A stretch of 64,000 nucleotides of DNA from an uncultured Clostridia bacterium (lineage in GTDB: Bacteria > Bacillota > Clostridia > Christensenellales > Aristaeellaceae). A model generated the notes under the pieces. The model saw only the letters and a list, made by a program, of their open reading frames with translations. It did not search any database and had not been told where the DNA came from. Numbering within the stretch: the first letter of the stretch is position 1; each line of letters opens with the position of its first letter. The position numbers and the translations under genes are program-made. The stretch lies in assembly GCA_947565865.1 (NCBI GenBank), contig CANOHT010000002.1, positions 85,103-149,102 on the forward strand. Reading direction: 5' to 3'. Positions 8,134 through 16,584 of this stretch are shown here, in pieces.

Positions 8134-8175
8134 AAAACCTCCTGCCGCGGGGTGCAAGCCGCGGCAGGAGGTTTT
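8134..8175 (+). terminator. Terminator after the hybrid kinase
   Basis: A long stem, AACCTCCTGCCGCGG (8136-8150) with CCGCGGCAGGAGGTT (8159-8173), has an 8-nt loop and is followed by TTTTC. Very stable and about 40 nt past the stop codon. Confidence 0.9.
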
Positions 8176-8744
8176 CACTTTGGCAGGGGCGCTAATGCGG
8201 GGGGATTTGCCGGAAAACGCCATAGCTTGTCGCTGTCAGGAGACCCGCGGCGAGGAACCGCAAAAGGATGGATTCCGCCGCGGTAAGCGATGGTTCAGAC
8301 AAGCTTGCGGCATCCGACACGGGGCGGCAGGGTGGGTCAGCGGGCTTGGCGCAAACGCGGCTGCCGGTCGGACATACGCTGCCGCGCCTTGATTCTCTGC
8401 CGGCAGGGCGGGCGCCAGGCACAACCGCCCCAGCCGCCGCTCCGGTCATGCTTTCCCAGCCGGCTGGGGATACGGGAGGCTTTGCATGCCGCGGTGCCTT
8501 GGCACGCACGTCACGGCCAAATCGTTTGTTCAGGAAAATCACTTGGCCATATGGGGCGCGGGCGGCATAGAATACGGCCCTGCCCCGATGAGGGTCGGAG
8601 CAGGGCCGTGTAAACCGTTTTTGCGCGATGGCAAGGCGCGTCTTTGTCTGTTGGTCGAGGCAAGGCTGCGCCTGTGCCGCGTGAACATTCTTCCATTGCC
8701 TGACATGGTGTGCGATAGCTCAACGCGTCAGGCAGCTTAGCGGA
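8176..8744. other. 570-bp gap without a recognisable gene
   Basis: GC-rich, with several overlapping open frames of arginine/alanine/proline-rich composition that match nothing and lack ribosome sites. It contains two hairpins: ACGGCCCTGC (8574-8583) with GCAGGGCCGT (8600-8609), and TGCCTGAC (8697-8704) with GTCAGGCA (8727-8734). The second starts right after the GH3 stop on the minus strand and may act in termination or 3'-end protection of that transcript, although neither has a good T tract. Confidence 0.4.
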
Positions 8745-11189
8745 TTATTCCGCGATCTGAATGGTCTTGGTGATGTCGCCAACGGTGATGGTATGCTCGC
8801 CGGGCTGATCGATGGTCAGTTCCATCTCCAACACGCGCCAGTCACCGCTGTTGATGGCCATGATCTTCTCAGCGCACACCTGGCCGTCCACCAGGGCCTG
8901 GACGGTGGTCATGCCGTCGTCGCCCTCGTTCCACATCAGGCAATACATGGTGAAGGGAACGCCTGCTGCGGTCTCGATCACGGATTCATAGCTGGTACGG
9001 GTAGAACCGTTGGACTCGGTTACGATTTCCTTGGTCACCCGGGGCAGCACCAGCGTATCGTACACGAAGGCAGGCTTGGCGCCATACCGCATGCCGTAGC
9101 GATACTGCAGCAGCGGATCGCCCCAGTTGTTGGGCGTGGCGTTGTTTTCGCTGGTCTTCATGGTAGCCAGCAGCATCATGCGCACCCACATGCTGGCGCC
9201 CTGATCGCCGGCCAGATCCTTCCACTGGGCATTGTCCATGGCGGAATTGCGGGCGATCTCCTTGACCACCATGCCCTGGGGCTGAGCGTCGCCAAAGAGC
9301 AGCTGAGCCAGCATGATGGGCTCGGTGGTGGTGATGAAGCCGCCGGCGCCCGTGCCATGGTCGGCGGGACGGGAGAAGGTCAGCGCCAGCACGGCGTCGC
9401 CGTTCTCAATCAGGTAGACGTCGGGATCCACCGCGTTGGCCACGACCACCAGCTTTTTGCCGGCGTCCTTCGCGTCATCAATCATCAGCTCGGCCGCGTC
9501 GTTGATCTGGGTGCAGTCAGCGATGACCACATCGGCGTCTTCCATGTTTTCCACCACCTGGGCGAAATCAGGCAGAACCTTCTTATAGCCTTCCAGGGTG
9601 ATGGCAGAGGCGGTGGAGCCGATGTACACCTTGATGCCCTTCTGCAGGGGCAGCAGGTCATCTTCATTCTTAATCAGGATAGCGGATTCCGCCTGAAGCT
9701 GACGCTCCATGGCCACAACCTCGGGATTGCGGGCGGCGGTCAGGGTGTCGTTGTCAACAACGGCCCAGGGAGAGGCGATATATTCGTCGGAAGCCGCCAG
9801 GGACAGGGCGTAGGCCGAGTCGGAATAGGGATTCTCGAACAGGCCCAGCTCGAACTTGTCCTTCAGGACGCGATAGCAGGTCTCATAGCAGCGCTCCTCG
9901 GAGATAAGGCCCTGCTGCAGGGCGAGGTTCACGCCCTCGCGGCTGGCCTGACCGCCGTGGCCGTCGCTGTCATAATCGCAGGCAAAGGCACCGATCTGAT
10001 CCATGCCCAGGTTGATGGTAAAGGCATAGCGCTCGGGGATGGACAGGCTGAGGATGTCCACGCCGTCCACGGTGACGCCGCCGGAGTTGCTGTCGCCCTG
10101 GTCGCCCCAGTCGGAGACGATGATGCCCTTATAGCCCAGGGTCTTGCGCAGGTAGTCCATGGTCTCCTTGTCGTAGTCCACATGGACGGTGTTGGTCAGG
10201 CCCGTGCCATAGCCGTTGGTCATGACCCACTTGGGATTGCCTTCCAGGGCGATCCTCCAGGCTGTCATCCAGTTGTCCACGGTCTGGGCGTCGCTGCGGG
10301 CATTCTGGAAGGAGGAGTCACCGCCGCGGGCGATGAAGTGCTTCATGCAGGCTTCCGTGCCGCCTTCCACCTGGATGGACAGCACCTCTTCCTTGGTCAT
10401 GCTGCCGGCATAGGCGGGGTCCTCGCCGTTCCAGGAGCCCAGCTCCTGGCTGTAGGGATGCAGCACCACATGAATGCCCACCGCACGGCTTTCCAGGGAG
10501 TAGGCCGTCCACAGCTTCTTGGACAGCTCAATGTCGTTGGCGGCGCCAAAGGCGTCGTGCGCAGCGTCGATCATGCCGCCCCAGGCGTTGTACTGCCGGT
10601 CGTTGGAGATAACGATCGGGATGCCCAGACGGGTGTTCTCGCCCAGGGCCTGCATGGCGTTATGGTACACCACCTGCTGCTCGGGCGTGCCATTGGTGTT
10701 GTCCAGATGGCTGGTCAGCTGCAGCTTGTTGATGTAGTACCACATGGAGCGGGAGGTGAAGGTCGCGCCCTCATCGGGAACGAAGTCTTCGGTGGAGAAC
10801 ATGTAGCGCTCGTCCGCGAAGTCCACGCCCTGGGGATTGCCGCAGGTGTTCACATGATAGAACAGACCGGCCCGCTCTTCCAGGGTCATCTGGTCATAGA
10901 GATCCTTGACGCGGACGTCGAGATCCTGCCGCCAGTCCTCATAGACATCCAGCTGGCCGTTGCCGTTGAGGTCCTTGAAGCTGAGCCCGTCCACCTCGAG
11001 GATGGTAGTGAAGCCGTTCAGGTAGCCCAGCTCCTTTTGGGTGTCGCTGCCGGGAATGATGGTGATGGCTTCGTTTACCTGCGCATAGCTGGTCAGCTCG
11101 GCGGGCGCGCTGTCCTCAGCGAGCACCGCAGCCGGGGTCAAGCAGCTTAGCAGCATGACGGCGGCCATCAACAACGTCCATTTTCTCAT
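8745..11189 (-). CDS. Secreted glycoside hydrolase family 3 (beta-glucosidase-like)
   Basis: An 814-residue exported enzyme. The Sec signal peptide (MRKWTLLMAAVMLLSCL, cleavage after AVLA near residue 24) leads into the mature protein. The block DLNGNGQLDVYEDWR is the calcium-loop-like N-terminal motif often seen in GH3 proteins. The (beta/alpha)8 domain follows, with MKHFIARGGD and the nucleophile region GIIVSDWGDQGD, whose Asp is the GH3 nucleophile. A C-terminal alpha/beta sandwich (from about residue 500, AILIKNEDDLLPLQKG) and a beta domain follow. It probably releases terminal beta-glucose or xylose from plant oligosaccharides outside the cell; the exact sugar cannot be read. Start ATG at 11189 follows AAAGGTGG. 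Confidence 0.88.
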   Translation of the reverse strand: MRKWTLLMAAVMLLSCLTPAAVLAEDSAPAELTSYAQVNEAITIIPGSDTQKELGYLNGFTTILEVDGLSFKDLNGNGQLDVYEDWRQDLDVRVKDLYDQMTLEERAGLFYHVNTCGNPQGVDFADERYMFSTEDFVPDEGATFTSRSMWYYINKLQLTSHLDNTNGTPEQQVVYHNAMQALGENTRLGIPIVISNDRQYNAWGGMIDAAHDAFGAANDIELSKKLWTAYSLESRAVGIHVVLHPYSQELGSWNGEDPAYAGSMTKEEVLSIQVEGGTEACMKHFIARGGDSSFQNARSDAQTVDNWMTAWRIALEGNPKWVMTNGYGTGLTNTVHVDYDKETMDYLRKTLGYKGIIVSDWGDQGDSNSGGVTVDGVDILSLSIPERYAFTINLGMDQIGAFACDYDSDGHGGQASREGVNLALQQGLISEERCYETCYRVLKDKFELGLFENPYSDSAYALSLAASDEYIASPWAVVDNDTLTAARNPEVVAMERQLQAESAILIKNEDDLLPLQKGIKVYIGSTASAITLEGYKKVLPDFAQVVENMEDADVVIADCTQINDAAELMIDDAKDAGKKLVVVANAVDPDVYLIENGDAVLALTFSRPADHGTGAGGFITTTEPIMLAQLLFGDAQPQGMVVKEIARNSAMDNAQWKDLAGDQGASMWVRMMLLATMKTSENNATPNNWGDPLLQYRYGMRYGAKPAFVYDTLVLPRVTKEIVTESNGSTRTSYESVIETAAGVPFTMYCLMWNEGDDGMTTVQALVDGQVCAEKIMAINSGDWRVLEMELTIDQPGEHTITVGDITKTIQIAE

Positions 11190-11309
11190 GGGTCAACCAC
11201 CTTTCAATTGTAGTGGATTCCTTTAGGGCTAACATAGCATGAAATGGGCCATATGGGCGTTGAATGTCGCCAGGTGTACAAAATAAGTCGCGAACTGCGC
11301 GGGGCCGAT

Positions 11310-11338
11310 TTGACAAGCAAAAAATCGCCCTTTATAAT
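11310..11338 (+). promoter_or_regulatory. Consensus promoter of the LytTR two-component operon
   Basis: TTGACA (11310-11315), 17-nt spacer, TATAAT (11333-11338): a perfect sigma-A match, 43 nt before the response regulator start. Strong constitutive transcription is expected unless repressed. Confidence 0.9.
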
Positions 11339-11381
11339 GGAAGCAAATCATACGGTACAAAGATGAAAGGCAGGCTTGCGC

Positions 11382-12083
11382 ATGAGCTACAAAATTGCGC
11401 TGCTGGACGACGAGCCTGTTCAGCTTAACGAGACCCAGGCGCAGGTGGAGCGCCTGCTGAAGGAAGAAGGACTGGACGCCGCTGTGATGGTTTATCACAG
11501 CGCCTTCGCCATGCCCGCCCCCACCTTTGACGCCTATCTGCTGGACATTTCCATGCCCGGAGTGGACGGCCTGAGCCTGGCTGCTCGCATTCGCGCCGCC
11601 GGCAGCGTGGTGCCGATTGTGTTCATTACCGGCATAGAGGAGCGGGTGTTCGAGGCCCTGCGGGTGCAGCCGCTGCGCTTTGTGCGAAAATCCCGTCTGG
11701 CGGAGGAGCTGCCCGAGGCCGTTCACGCACTCTGCGCGCATCTGCGGGAGGACGCCCGAAGCACGCTGGCCTTTCAGAGTGAAGGCATGCTTTTGCGCGT
11801 ACCGGTTTCAAGCATTCTTTATGTGGAAAGCAGCGACAAGGTTCAGCGGGTGGTGCTGGCCCAGCGGCAGTATCCGGTGCGCTCCACCATGGCCTATTTT
11901 GAGGAGCAGCTGCTGGGGCACGCATTTATGCGGGTGCACCGCTGCTACCTGGTTAACCTTCAGGCAATTTACAGCATTGACGGCGGGGATGTGGTGCTTG
12001 CGGATGGCAGCCGACTCCCGGTGAGCCGGTTCAGGCTGACAGAGGTCAAGGAGGCGTTTAAGAAGGTGATGTTTCATGTCTGA
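11382..12083 (+). CDS. LytTR-family response regulator
   Basis: A 233-residue regulator. Residues 1-120 are a receiver domain (LLDDEP near the start, acceptor Asp in YLLDISMPGVDG, and the conserved lysine probably in FVRKSR). Residues about 135-230 form a LytTR DNA-binding domain (ILYVESSDKVQRVVL, then HRCYLVNLQAI). This is the AgrA/VirR type that binds direct repeats. Start is the ATG at 11382 after AAGGCAGG. It overlaps the sensor gene by 8 nt. Nothing nearby encodes an obvious autoinducer peptide. Confidence 0.93.
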   Translation: MSYKIALLDDEPVQLNETQAQVERLLKEEGLDAAVMVYHSAFAMPAPTFDAYLLDISMPGVDGLSLAARIRAAGSVVPIVFITGIEERVFEALRVQPLRFVRKSRLAEELPEAVHALCAHLREDARSTLAFQSEGMLLRVPVSSILYVESSDKVQRVVLAQRQYPVRSTMAYFEEQLLGHAFMRVHRCYLVNLQAIYSIDGGDVVLADGSRLPVSRFRLTEVKEAFKKVMFHV

Positions 12084-13350
12084 GCATTTGAGCCTGTCCC
12101 ATTTGAACGATCTGCTGCTTCTGGCCTGGATGTTCGCCGCCCTGACGGTGGCCTACAAGCCCCGCGTTCATCCGCTCTGGTGCGCGGGAGGCTTTGCCCT
12201 GTGCCTGCTGGCGGGGTTTGCCAGCATCCTGGCCCAGGAGGTCTGGTGTCCTAATTTCGGCGTTTACATGCTTCTGTTCGTCCTGTGGGGCTGTGCCTAT
12301 GGGGCGACTGTGCTGAAGGGCTCCTTCCTGTGGAAGACGGCCATGGCCGCCGTTTACGGCTGCACGACCTTCCACCTGGGCAAGGTAGCCGGGCTTGTGA
12401 ACAGCTGGCTGCCGCTGACATGGCAGCGGCTGGACTGGGTGGGCTATGTGCTGTTTCAGGGCTTTGCCCTGCTGTCCGCGCTGTTTCTGGCCCGCCACGC
12501 CGTCACCACCGAGCGCAAGGTGCCGGCGGTTTGCTGGGGCTCGCTGATGAGCGTGTCCCTGATCGGCGTCGGCTTTGCTTATTATCAGATGGTCAATGAC
12601 CGCGGCCTGAACAGGCTGGGCTCGGCGGCGCTACATTCCCTGGGGATGATCGCCATCGTGCTCATTGTGCAGCAGCTTTGCGCCAATGTCATCCATAGCC
12701 ACGAGCGCCATATGGTGCGCCTGTCCATTGAACAGGGCAGCGAGGGAACCGCCGAGATGGCCAAGCAGGTCAGCCGCACGGAGGAGGTTCTGCGCCGCTA
12801 CCGTCACGAGACCATCAACCATCTGTCCACCCTGGCCGCCTTGTTGGAGGACGGCGAGACCCAGAGCGCCCAGGCTCTGGTGGCCGATATGCTGGGCGCG
12901 CCCGGCGCCCCGGCCAGCGACACGAACAGCGGCAATCCGCTGGTGGACGCGATCTTCCGGCAGAAGGCGGAGGTCTGCCAGGAGAGGGGCGTTGCGCTGA
13001 GCAGCGACCTGGTGCTGACCGACCGCCTGCCCCTGAGCGACGCGGAGCTTTCCTCGCTGATGAGCAATCTGCTCAACAACGCCATCGAGGCGGCGGGAAA
13101 ATGCCCGAAGCCCTGGATTCGCGTGCGCATCTATCCGGCGCGGGATTACCTGTGCATGGAGGTTTCCAACAGTGCCGATGACGCCAGCCTGCGCAGCAAT
13201 CCGGCGCTTCACACCACCAAGGAGCAGCCCGACCTCCACGGCATCGGCCTTCAGGTGGTTCGGGAGATTGCCCAGCGCCATCAGGGCATGGTCTTTTTCG
13301 ATATAGATCAGCCGGGGCAGTTTACCGTGCGGGCACTGCTGCATTTGTAA
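12076..13350 (+). CDS. GHKL-type sensor histidine kinase (AgrC-like architecture)
   Basis: A 424-residue sensor with about six N-terminal membrane helices (residues 10-205), no extracellular domain, and a cytoplasmic kinase. The acceptor histidine is in RRYRHETINHLSTL (about residue 248). The ATPase N-box is NLLNNAIEAAG and the G-box is HGIGLQVV. This layout matches the AgrC/ComD class that pairs with LytTR regulators and senses peptides or membrane state. It is coupled to the regulator by an 8-nt overlap. Confidence 0.9.
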   Translation: MSEHLSLSHLNDLLLLAWMFAALTVAYKPRVHPLWCAGGFALCLLAGFASILAQEVWCPNFGVYMLLFVLWGCAYGATVLKGSFLWKTAMAAVYGCTTFHLGKVAGLVNSWLPLTWQRLDWVGYVLFQGFALLSALFLARHAVTTERKVPAVCWGSLMSVSLIGVGFAYYQMVNDRGLNRLGSAALHSLGMIAIVLIVQQLCANVIHSHERHMVRLSIEQGSEGTAEMAKQVSRTEEVLRRYRHETINHLSTLAALLEDGETQSAQALVADMLGAPGAPASDTNSGNPLVDAIFRQKAEVCQERGVALSSDLVLTDRLPLSDAELSSLMSNLLNNAIEAAGKCPKPWIRVRIYPARDYLCMEVSNSADDASLRSNPALHTTKEQPDLHGIGLQVVREIAQRHQGMVFFDIDQPGQFTVRALLHL

Positions 13351-13458
13351 GGGACGCCTGCCGCAGCAGCCGCGGGTTACGCTGGCGGCGTTCATGATTG
13401 CAGGCATCTCCCTGCCCCCGGGCGCGATTCCATATGCGGCAGCCTCCGCGCATTTTCC

Positions 13459-13487
13459 TTGCAAATGCTGGCGTTGAATGCTATAAT
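13459..13487 (+). promoter_or_regulatory. Promoter of alaS
   Basis: TTGCAA (13459-13464), 17-nt spacer ending TGC, TATAAT (13482-13487). Only about 50 nt separate the start site from the ATG, too little for a T-box leader, and no T-box sequence is present. Confidence 0.88.
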
Positions 13488-13545
13488 AAGCGTTGCAAAA
13501 TCCATCTGAGGCAGCGCTTTTACATTACCGAAGGGAGTCACCGTC

Positions 13546-15510
13546 ATGAAGCAGATCACCTCCGCCCAGCTGCGGGAAATGTTCCAGAAATTCATGGAGT
13601 CCAAGGGGCACCATCGCATTCAGTCCGCCTCCGTGATTCCGGAAAACGATCCCACCGTGCTGTTTACCACCGCCGGTATGCACCCGCTGGTGCCTTATCT
13701 CATGGGCACGCCCCATCCCGCCGGAACCCGCCTGACCGACGTGCAGAAGTGCATCCGCACCGGCGATATTGACGACGTGGGCGATCCCAGCCACCTGACC
13801 TTCTTTGAGATGCTGGGCAACTGGAGCCTGGGCGATTATTTCAAGAAGGAGGCCATCTCCTGGTCCTGGGAGTTCCTGACCAGCACGGAATACCTGGGCC
13901 TGGACAAGGATCGCCTGGCCTTCTCCGTCTTTGAGGGCGACGAGGACTGCCCCAGGGACGAGGAATCCCATGACCTGTGGCGCTCCATGGGCGTGGCGGA
14001 GGATCATCTGTTCTATCTGCCCAAGGAGAACAACTGGTGGGGCCCCGCCGGCATCACCGGCCCCTGCGGTCCGGATACGGAGATGTTCATCATCACCGAC
14101 AAGGCGCCCTGCGGCCCGGAGTGCTCGCCCGCCTGCTCCTGCGGCCGTTATCTGGAAATCTGGAACGACGTGTTCATGCAGTACAGCAAGCAGCAGGACG
14201 GCTCTTTCCAGCCCCTGGCCAAGAAGAACGTTGACACCGGCATGGGCCTGGAGCGCACCATCTGCGTGCTGACGGGCAAGAAGACGGTTTACGAGACCGA
14301 CGCCTTCGTGGGCATCCTGGCCAAGATTGCCGATCTGTCCGGCAAGGTTTATGGCGAGAGCGAGGAGACCACCCGCGCTTTCCGCATCATTGCCGATCAT
14401 ATGCGCACGTCCACCTTCATCCTGGGCGACGACCGGGGCGTGTCCCCCTCCAACACCGACCAGGGCTATATCCTGCGCCGCCTGATCCGCCGCGCCGTCC
14501 GCTACGGTATGCAGCTGGGCATGGCCGAGGGCTTCACCGCGCAGATTGCCCAGGTCATCATTGACCAATATGAGGCGGTTTACCCCGAGCTGCGGCGGAA
14601 CAGCGCCTTCGTTCTGGAGCAGCTGAAGCTGGAGGAAGCCCGCTTTGCCCGCACCCTGCGCCAGGGCGAAAAGGAATTTGAGAAGGTGTACAGCAGCACG
14701 GTGGCTACCAAGGCCCTGCTGGAGGGCATCCTGGCGGCGGAGGACAGCGTGGCCTGCGCCCAGGAGAACGCCAAGACCAAGAAGCTCCGGCCCTCCCCCG
14801 ATATGCTGCCCATCATCGAGGCCGCGAACGCGGGCGACGGCGCGGCCCTGAAGGCAGCCCTTGAACATCGCCTGAGTACGCTGAACGTGCTGGATGGCCG
14901 CAGCGCCTTCAAGCTGTACGATACCTACGGCTTCCCCATTGAGATGACCATTGAGCTGGCGGCGGAGAAGGGCCTCACCGTGGATGAAGCCGACTTTGCC
15001 GAGCGGTTCAAGAAGCACCAGGAGCTGAGCCATCAGGGCGCGGATCAGAAGTTCAAGGGCGGCCTGGCGGATCACAGCGAGCAGACGGCCAAGCTGCACA
15101 CCGCCACCCATCTGCTCCATGCTGCCCTGCGCAAGGTGCTGGGCGACGAGGTGGCCCAGAAGGGCTCCAACATTACTGCCGAGCGACTGCGCTTCGACTT
15201 CTCTTTTGGCCGTAAAGTGACCCCCGAGGAGCTGGCGGAGGTCGAAAAGCTGGTCAACGAGGCCATTCAGGCCAAGGCGCCGGTGGTGTGCGAGGAAATG
15301 ACCGTGCCCGAGGCCAAGGCCAAGGGCGCCATCGGCCTGTTTGAGAGCAAGTACGGCGAGAAGGTTCGTACCTACAAGATGGGCCAGTATTCCTTCGAGA
15401 TCTGCGGCGGCCCCCATGCCGAGAACACCGGCGACCTGGGCTCCTTCAGGATTCAGAAGGAGGAAAGCTCCTCCGCTGGCGTGCGCCGCATCAAGGCCAC
15501 CATCGCCTGA
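13546..15510 (+). CDS. alaS: Alanyl-tRNA synthetase lacking the C-terminal (C-Ala) domain
   Basis: A 654-residue class II synthetase that charges tRNA(Ala). The catalytic core begins MKQITSAQLREMF with motif-2-like FFEMLGNWS. The tRNA-recognition region follows (RRLIRRAVRYGMQ). The editing domain has HTATH (about residue 518) and CGGPHAENTG (about 619), which bind zinc and remove Ser or Gly. The usual bacterial enzyme is about 870 residues; this one stops at SAGVRRIKATIA, immediately after the editing domain, so the coiled-coil/DHHA1 C-Ala module is absent. A terminator follows, so this is not a frameshift inside a longer gene. A free-standing AlaX with a DHHA1-like domain lies at 1351-2496. 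GGGAG precedes the ATG. Confidence 0.95.
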   Translation: MKQITSAQLREMFQKFMESKGHHRIQSASVIPENDPTVLFTTAGMHPLVPYLMGTPHPAGTRLTDVQKCIRTGDIDDVGDPSHLTFFEMLGNWSLGDYFKKEAISWSWEFLTSTEYLGLDKDRLAFSVFEGDEDCPRDEESHDLWRSMGVAEDHLFYLPKENNWWGPAGITGPCGPDTEMFIITDKAPCGPECSPACSCGRYLEIWNDVFMQYSKQQDGSFQPLAKKNVDTGMGLERTICVLTGKKTVYETDAFVGILAKIADLSGKVYGESEETTRAFRIIADHMRTSTFILGDDRGVSPSNTDQGYILRRLIRRAVRYGMQLGMAEGFTAQIAQVIIDQYEAVYPELRRNSAFVLEQLKLEEARFARTLRQGEKEFEKVYSSTVATKALLEGILAAEDSVACAQENAKTKKLRPSPDMLPIIEAANAGDGAALKAALEHRLSTLNVLDGRSAFKLYDTYGFPIEMTIELAAEKGLTVDEADFAERFKKHQELSHQGADQKFKGGLADHSEQTAKLHTATHLLHAALRKVLGDEVAQKGSNITAERLRFDFSFGRKVTPEELAEVEKLVNEAIQAKAPVVCEEMTVPEAKAKGAIGLFESKYGEKVRTYKMGQYSFEICGGPHAENTGDLGSFRIQKEESSSAGVRRIKATIA

Positions 15511-15535
15511 AGGCGGGAAACAGAATAAATCAATT

Positions 15536-15567
15536 GATCCCACTCGCTTCGGCGGGTGGGATTTTTC
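15536..15567 (+). terminator. Terminator after alaS
   Basis: ATCCCACTCGC (15537-15547), loop TTCG, GCGGGTGGGAT (15552-15562), then TTTTTC. An 11-bp stem with one mismatch-type pair, 26 nt past the stop. Confidence 0.92.
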
Positions 15568-15641
15568 GTGCCTTTTGACAGCGGGGAGAGAGCCTGATTG
15601 TGAAGGGAGTCACACTTTGTGGGGCTGCAAAACCTTAAGGC

Positions 15642-15850
15642 TGTACGATCTCCGAGGAGAAAGTACAGCCTTTATTGCCCGTAGTCTTGCAAGGACGCAA
15701 ATACCTCCGTGGAGAAAATAGGGCCATGATACAGCAAAGTCTTAAAAGAAACGAATTTTATTGTAAAAGGGTAACCAAAGGTTTCACCCTGCGGGGCAGG
15801 CAAAGGGCTTTCCGATCGCCCTTTGGAAACCTTCGGTCTCCCCTGCAAGG
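15642..15850 (-). repeat. Interspersed repeat, copy A
   Basis: Shares blocks with the elements at 45652, 54341 and 63824: a TGTAC...GAGGAGAAAGTACA palindrome end, CCCTGCGGGGC, CAAAGGGCTTTCCGATCG, and CCCTTTGGAAACCTTCGG. Taking the 63824 copy as forward, this one is reversed. It lies in the 330-bp gap between alaS and the convergent gene at 15900, which holds no gene. Diverged, with no coding capacity. Confidence 0.6.
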
Positions 15851-15899
15851 GCGCGTCGCGCAGCCTCTGTCCGCGGCCTCTTCCAGAGGCCCTGTCCCT

Positions 15900-16502
15900 T
15901 CACGTTCCTTCAAACAACTGCAGCGACCGCGTCAGCGCCGCCAAATCCAACGATTCCATCATCGGCACGGTGAGGCTGTACAGGCCGGTCTCGCTCTGGG
16001 CGTGAAGGCGGATCGTTGACCCATCCTCCATGCGCACGGAGGACATGCCGGCCAGCGGTTGTCCGGCAATGGCCGCCAGGTGATACGCTCCCTTGGGCAA
16101 TAGCGCCAGCGCCCGGGCGGGATAGATGCTTTCCACGGTCATGACCAGGCCCTCAGCTGTCTGATAGGTCAGCGCCACTCGCCGGGCGAAGCCGTTTTCG
16201 TAGGCAGTATCATAGCTGGCGCCGGATATGAAGTTCAGCCCGCTGCCGCTCATGGGGCGCAGCAGCGCCGCCGGAAAAGCCTCCGCCAGCAGATCGAGCT
16301 GGCCCTCATCCGTAATGCTGACGGCCGGAGAGGCGGCCAGCAGCGGCTGGTTGGGATCAGCGCGGGCAATGATGTCCTCGCTTTCCTGGGGCTGCCCCAG
16401 GATGACGGCCAGGTAGAACACCGCCAGCAGCAGCGCTGCCGCCAGGGTGCCCACAATGTAGCGTGTGATAGCGTGGAAAAGCACGTTCTTTTTCTTTGCC
16501 AT
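15900..16502 (-). CDS. Membrane-anchored protein of unknown function
   Basis: A 200-residue protein: a lysine-rich start (MAKKKN), one transmembrane helix (about residues 14-36), and an extracytoplasmic domain of about 160 residues rich in beta-strand-like segments (VALTYQTAEGLVMTVESIYPA, GAYHLAAIAGQPLAGM). AAAGGAGAGG lies 7 nt before the ATG. I do not recognise the family. It sits downstream of asnS on the same strand, about 80 nt after its stop, so the two may share a transcript. Confidence 0.7.
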   Translation of the reverse strand: MAKKKNVLFHAITRYIVGTLAAALLLAVFYLAVILGQPQESEDIIARADPNQPLLAASPAVSITDEGQLDLLAEAFPAALLRPMSGSGLNFISGASYDTAYENGFARRVALTYQTAEGLVMTVESIYPARALALLPKGAYHLAAIAGQPLAGMSSVRMEDGSTIRLHAQSETGLYSLTVPMMESLDLAALTRSLQLFEGT

Positions 16503-16584
16503 AGACGACCTCTCCTTTGCCGGGTGAAAGGCCCGTTGATGGAAAAACGCACGCAGAAAGGCTTTTCTTGCGTGCGTTTGATTG

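Noticed and set aside
8192..8542. A 116-codon minus-strand open frame in the gap after the hybrid kinase
   Set aside because: Arg/Pro/Ala-rich, no ribosome site, no hydrophobic or domain pattern, and several other frames in the same stretch are equally open.
8793..11150. A 785-codon plus-strand open frame
   Set aside because: Antisense to the GH3 gene, whose signal peptide and active-site motifs make the minus strand the real one.
13351..13545. T-box riboswitch before alaS
   Set aside because: The promoter leaves about 50 nt of leader, and neither a T-box sequence nor a terminator/anti-terminator pair is present. The same holds for asnS.
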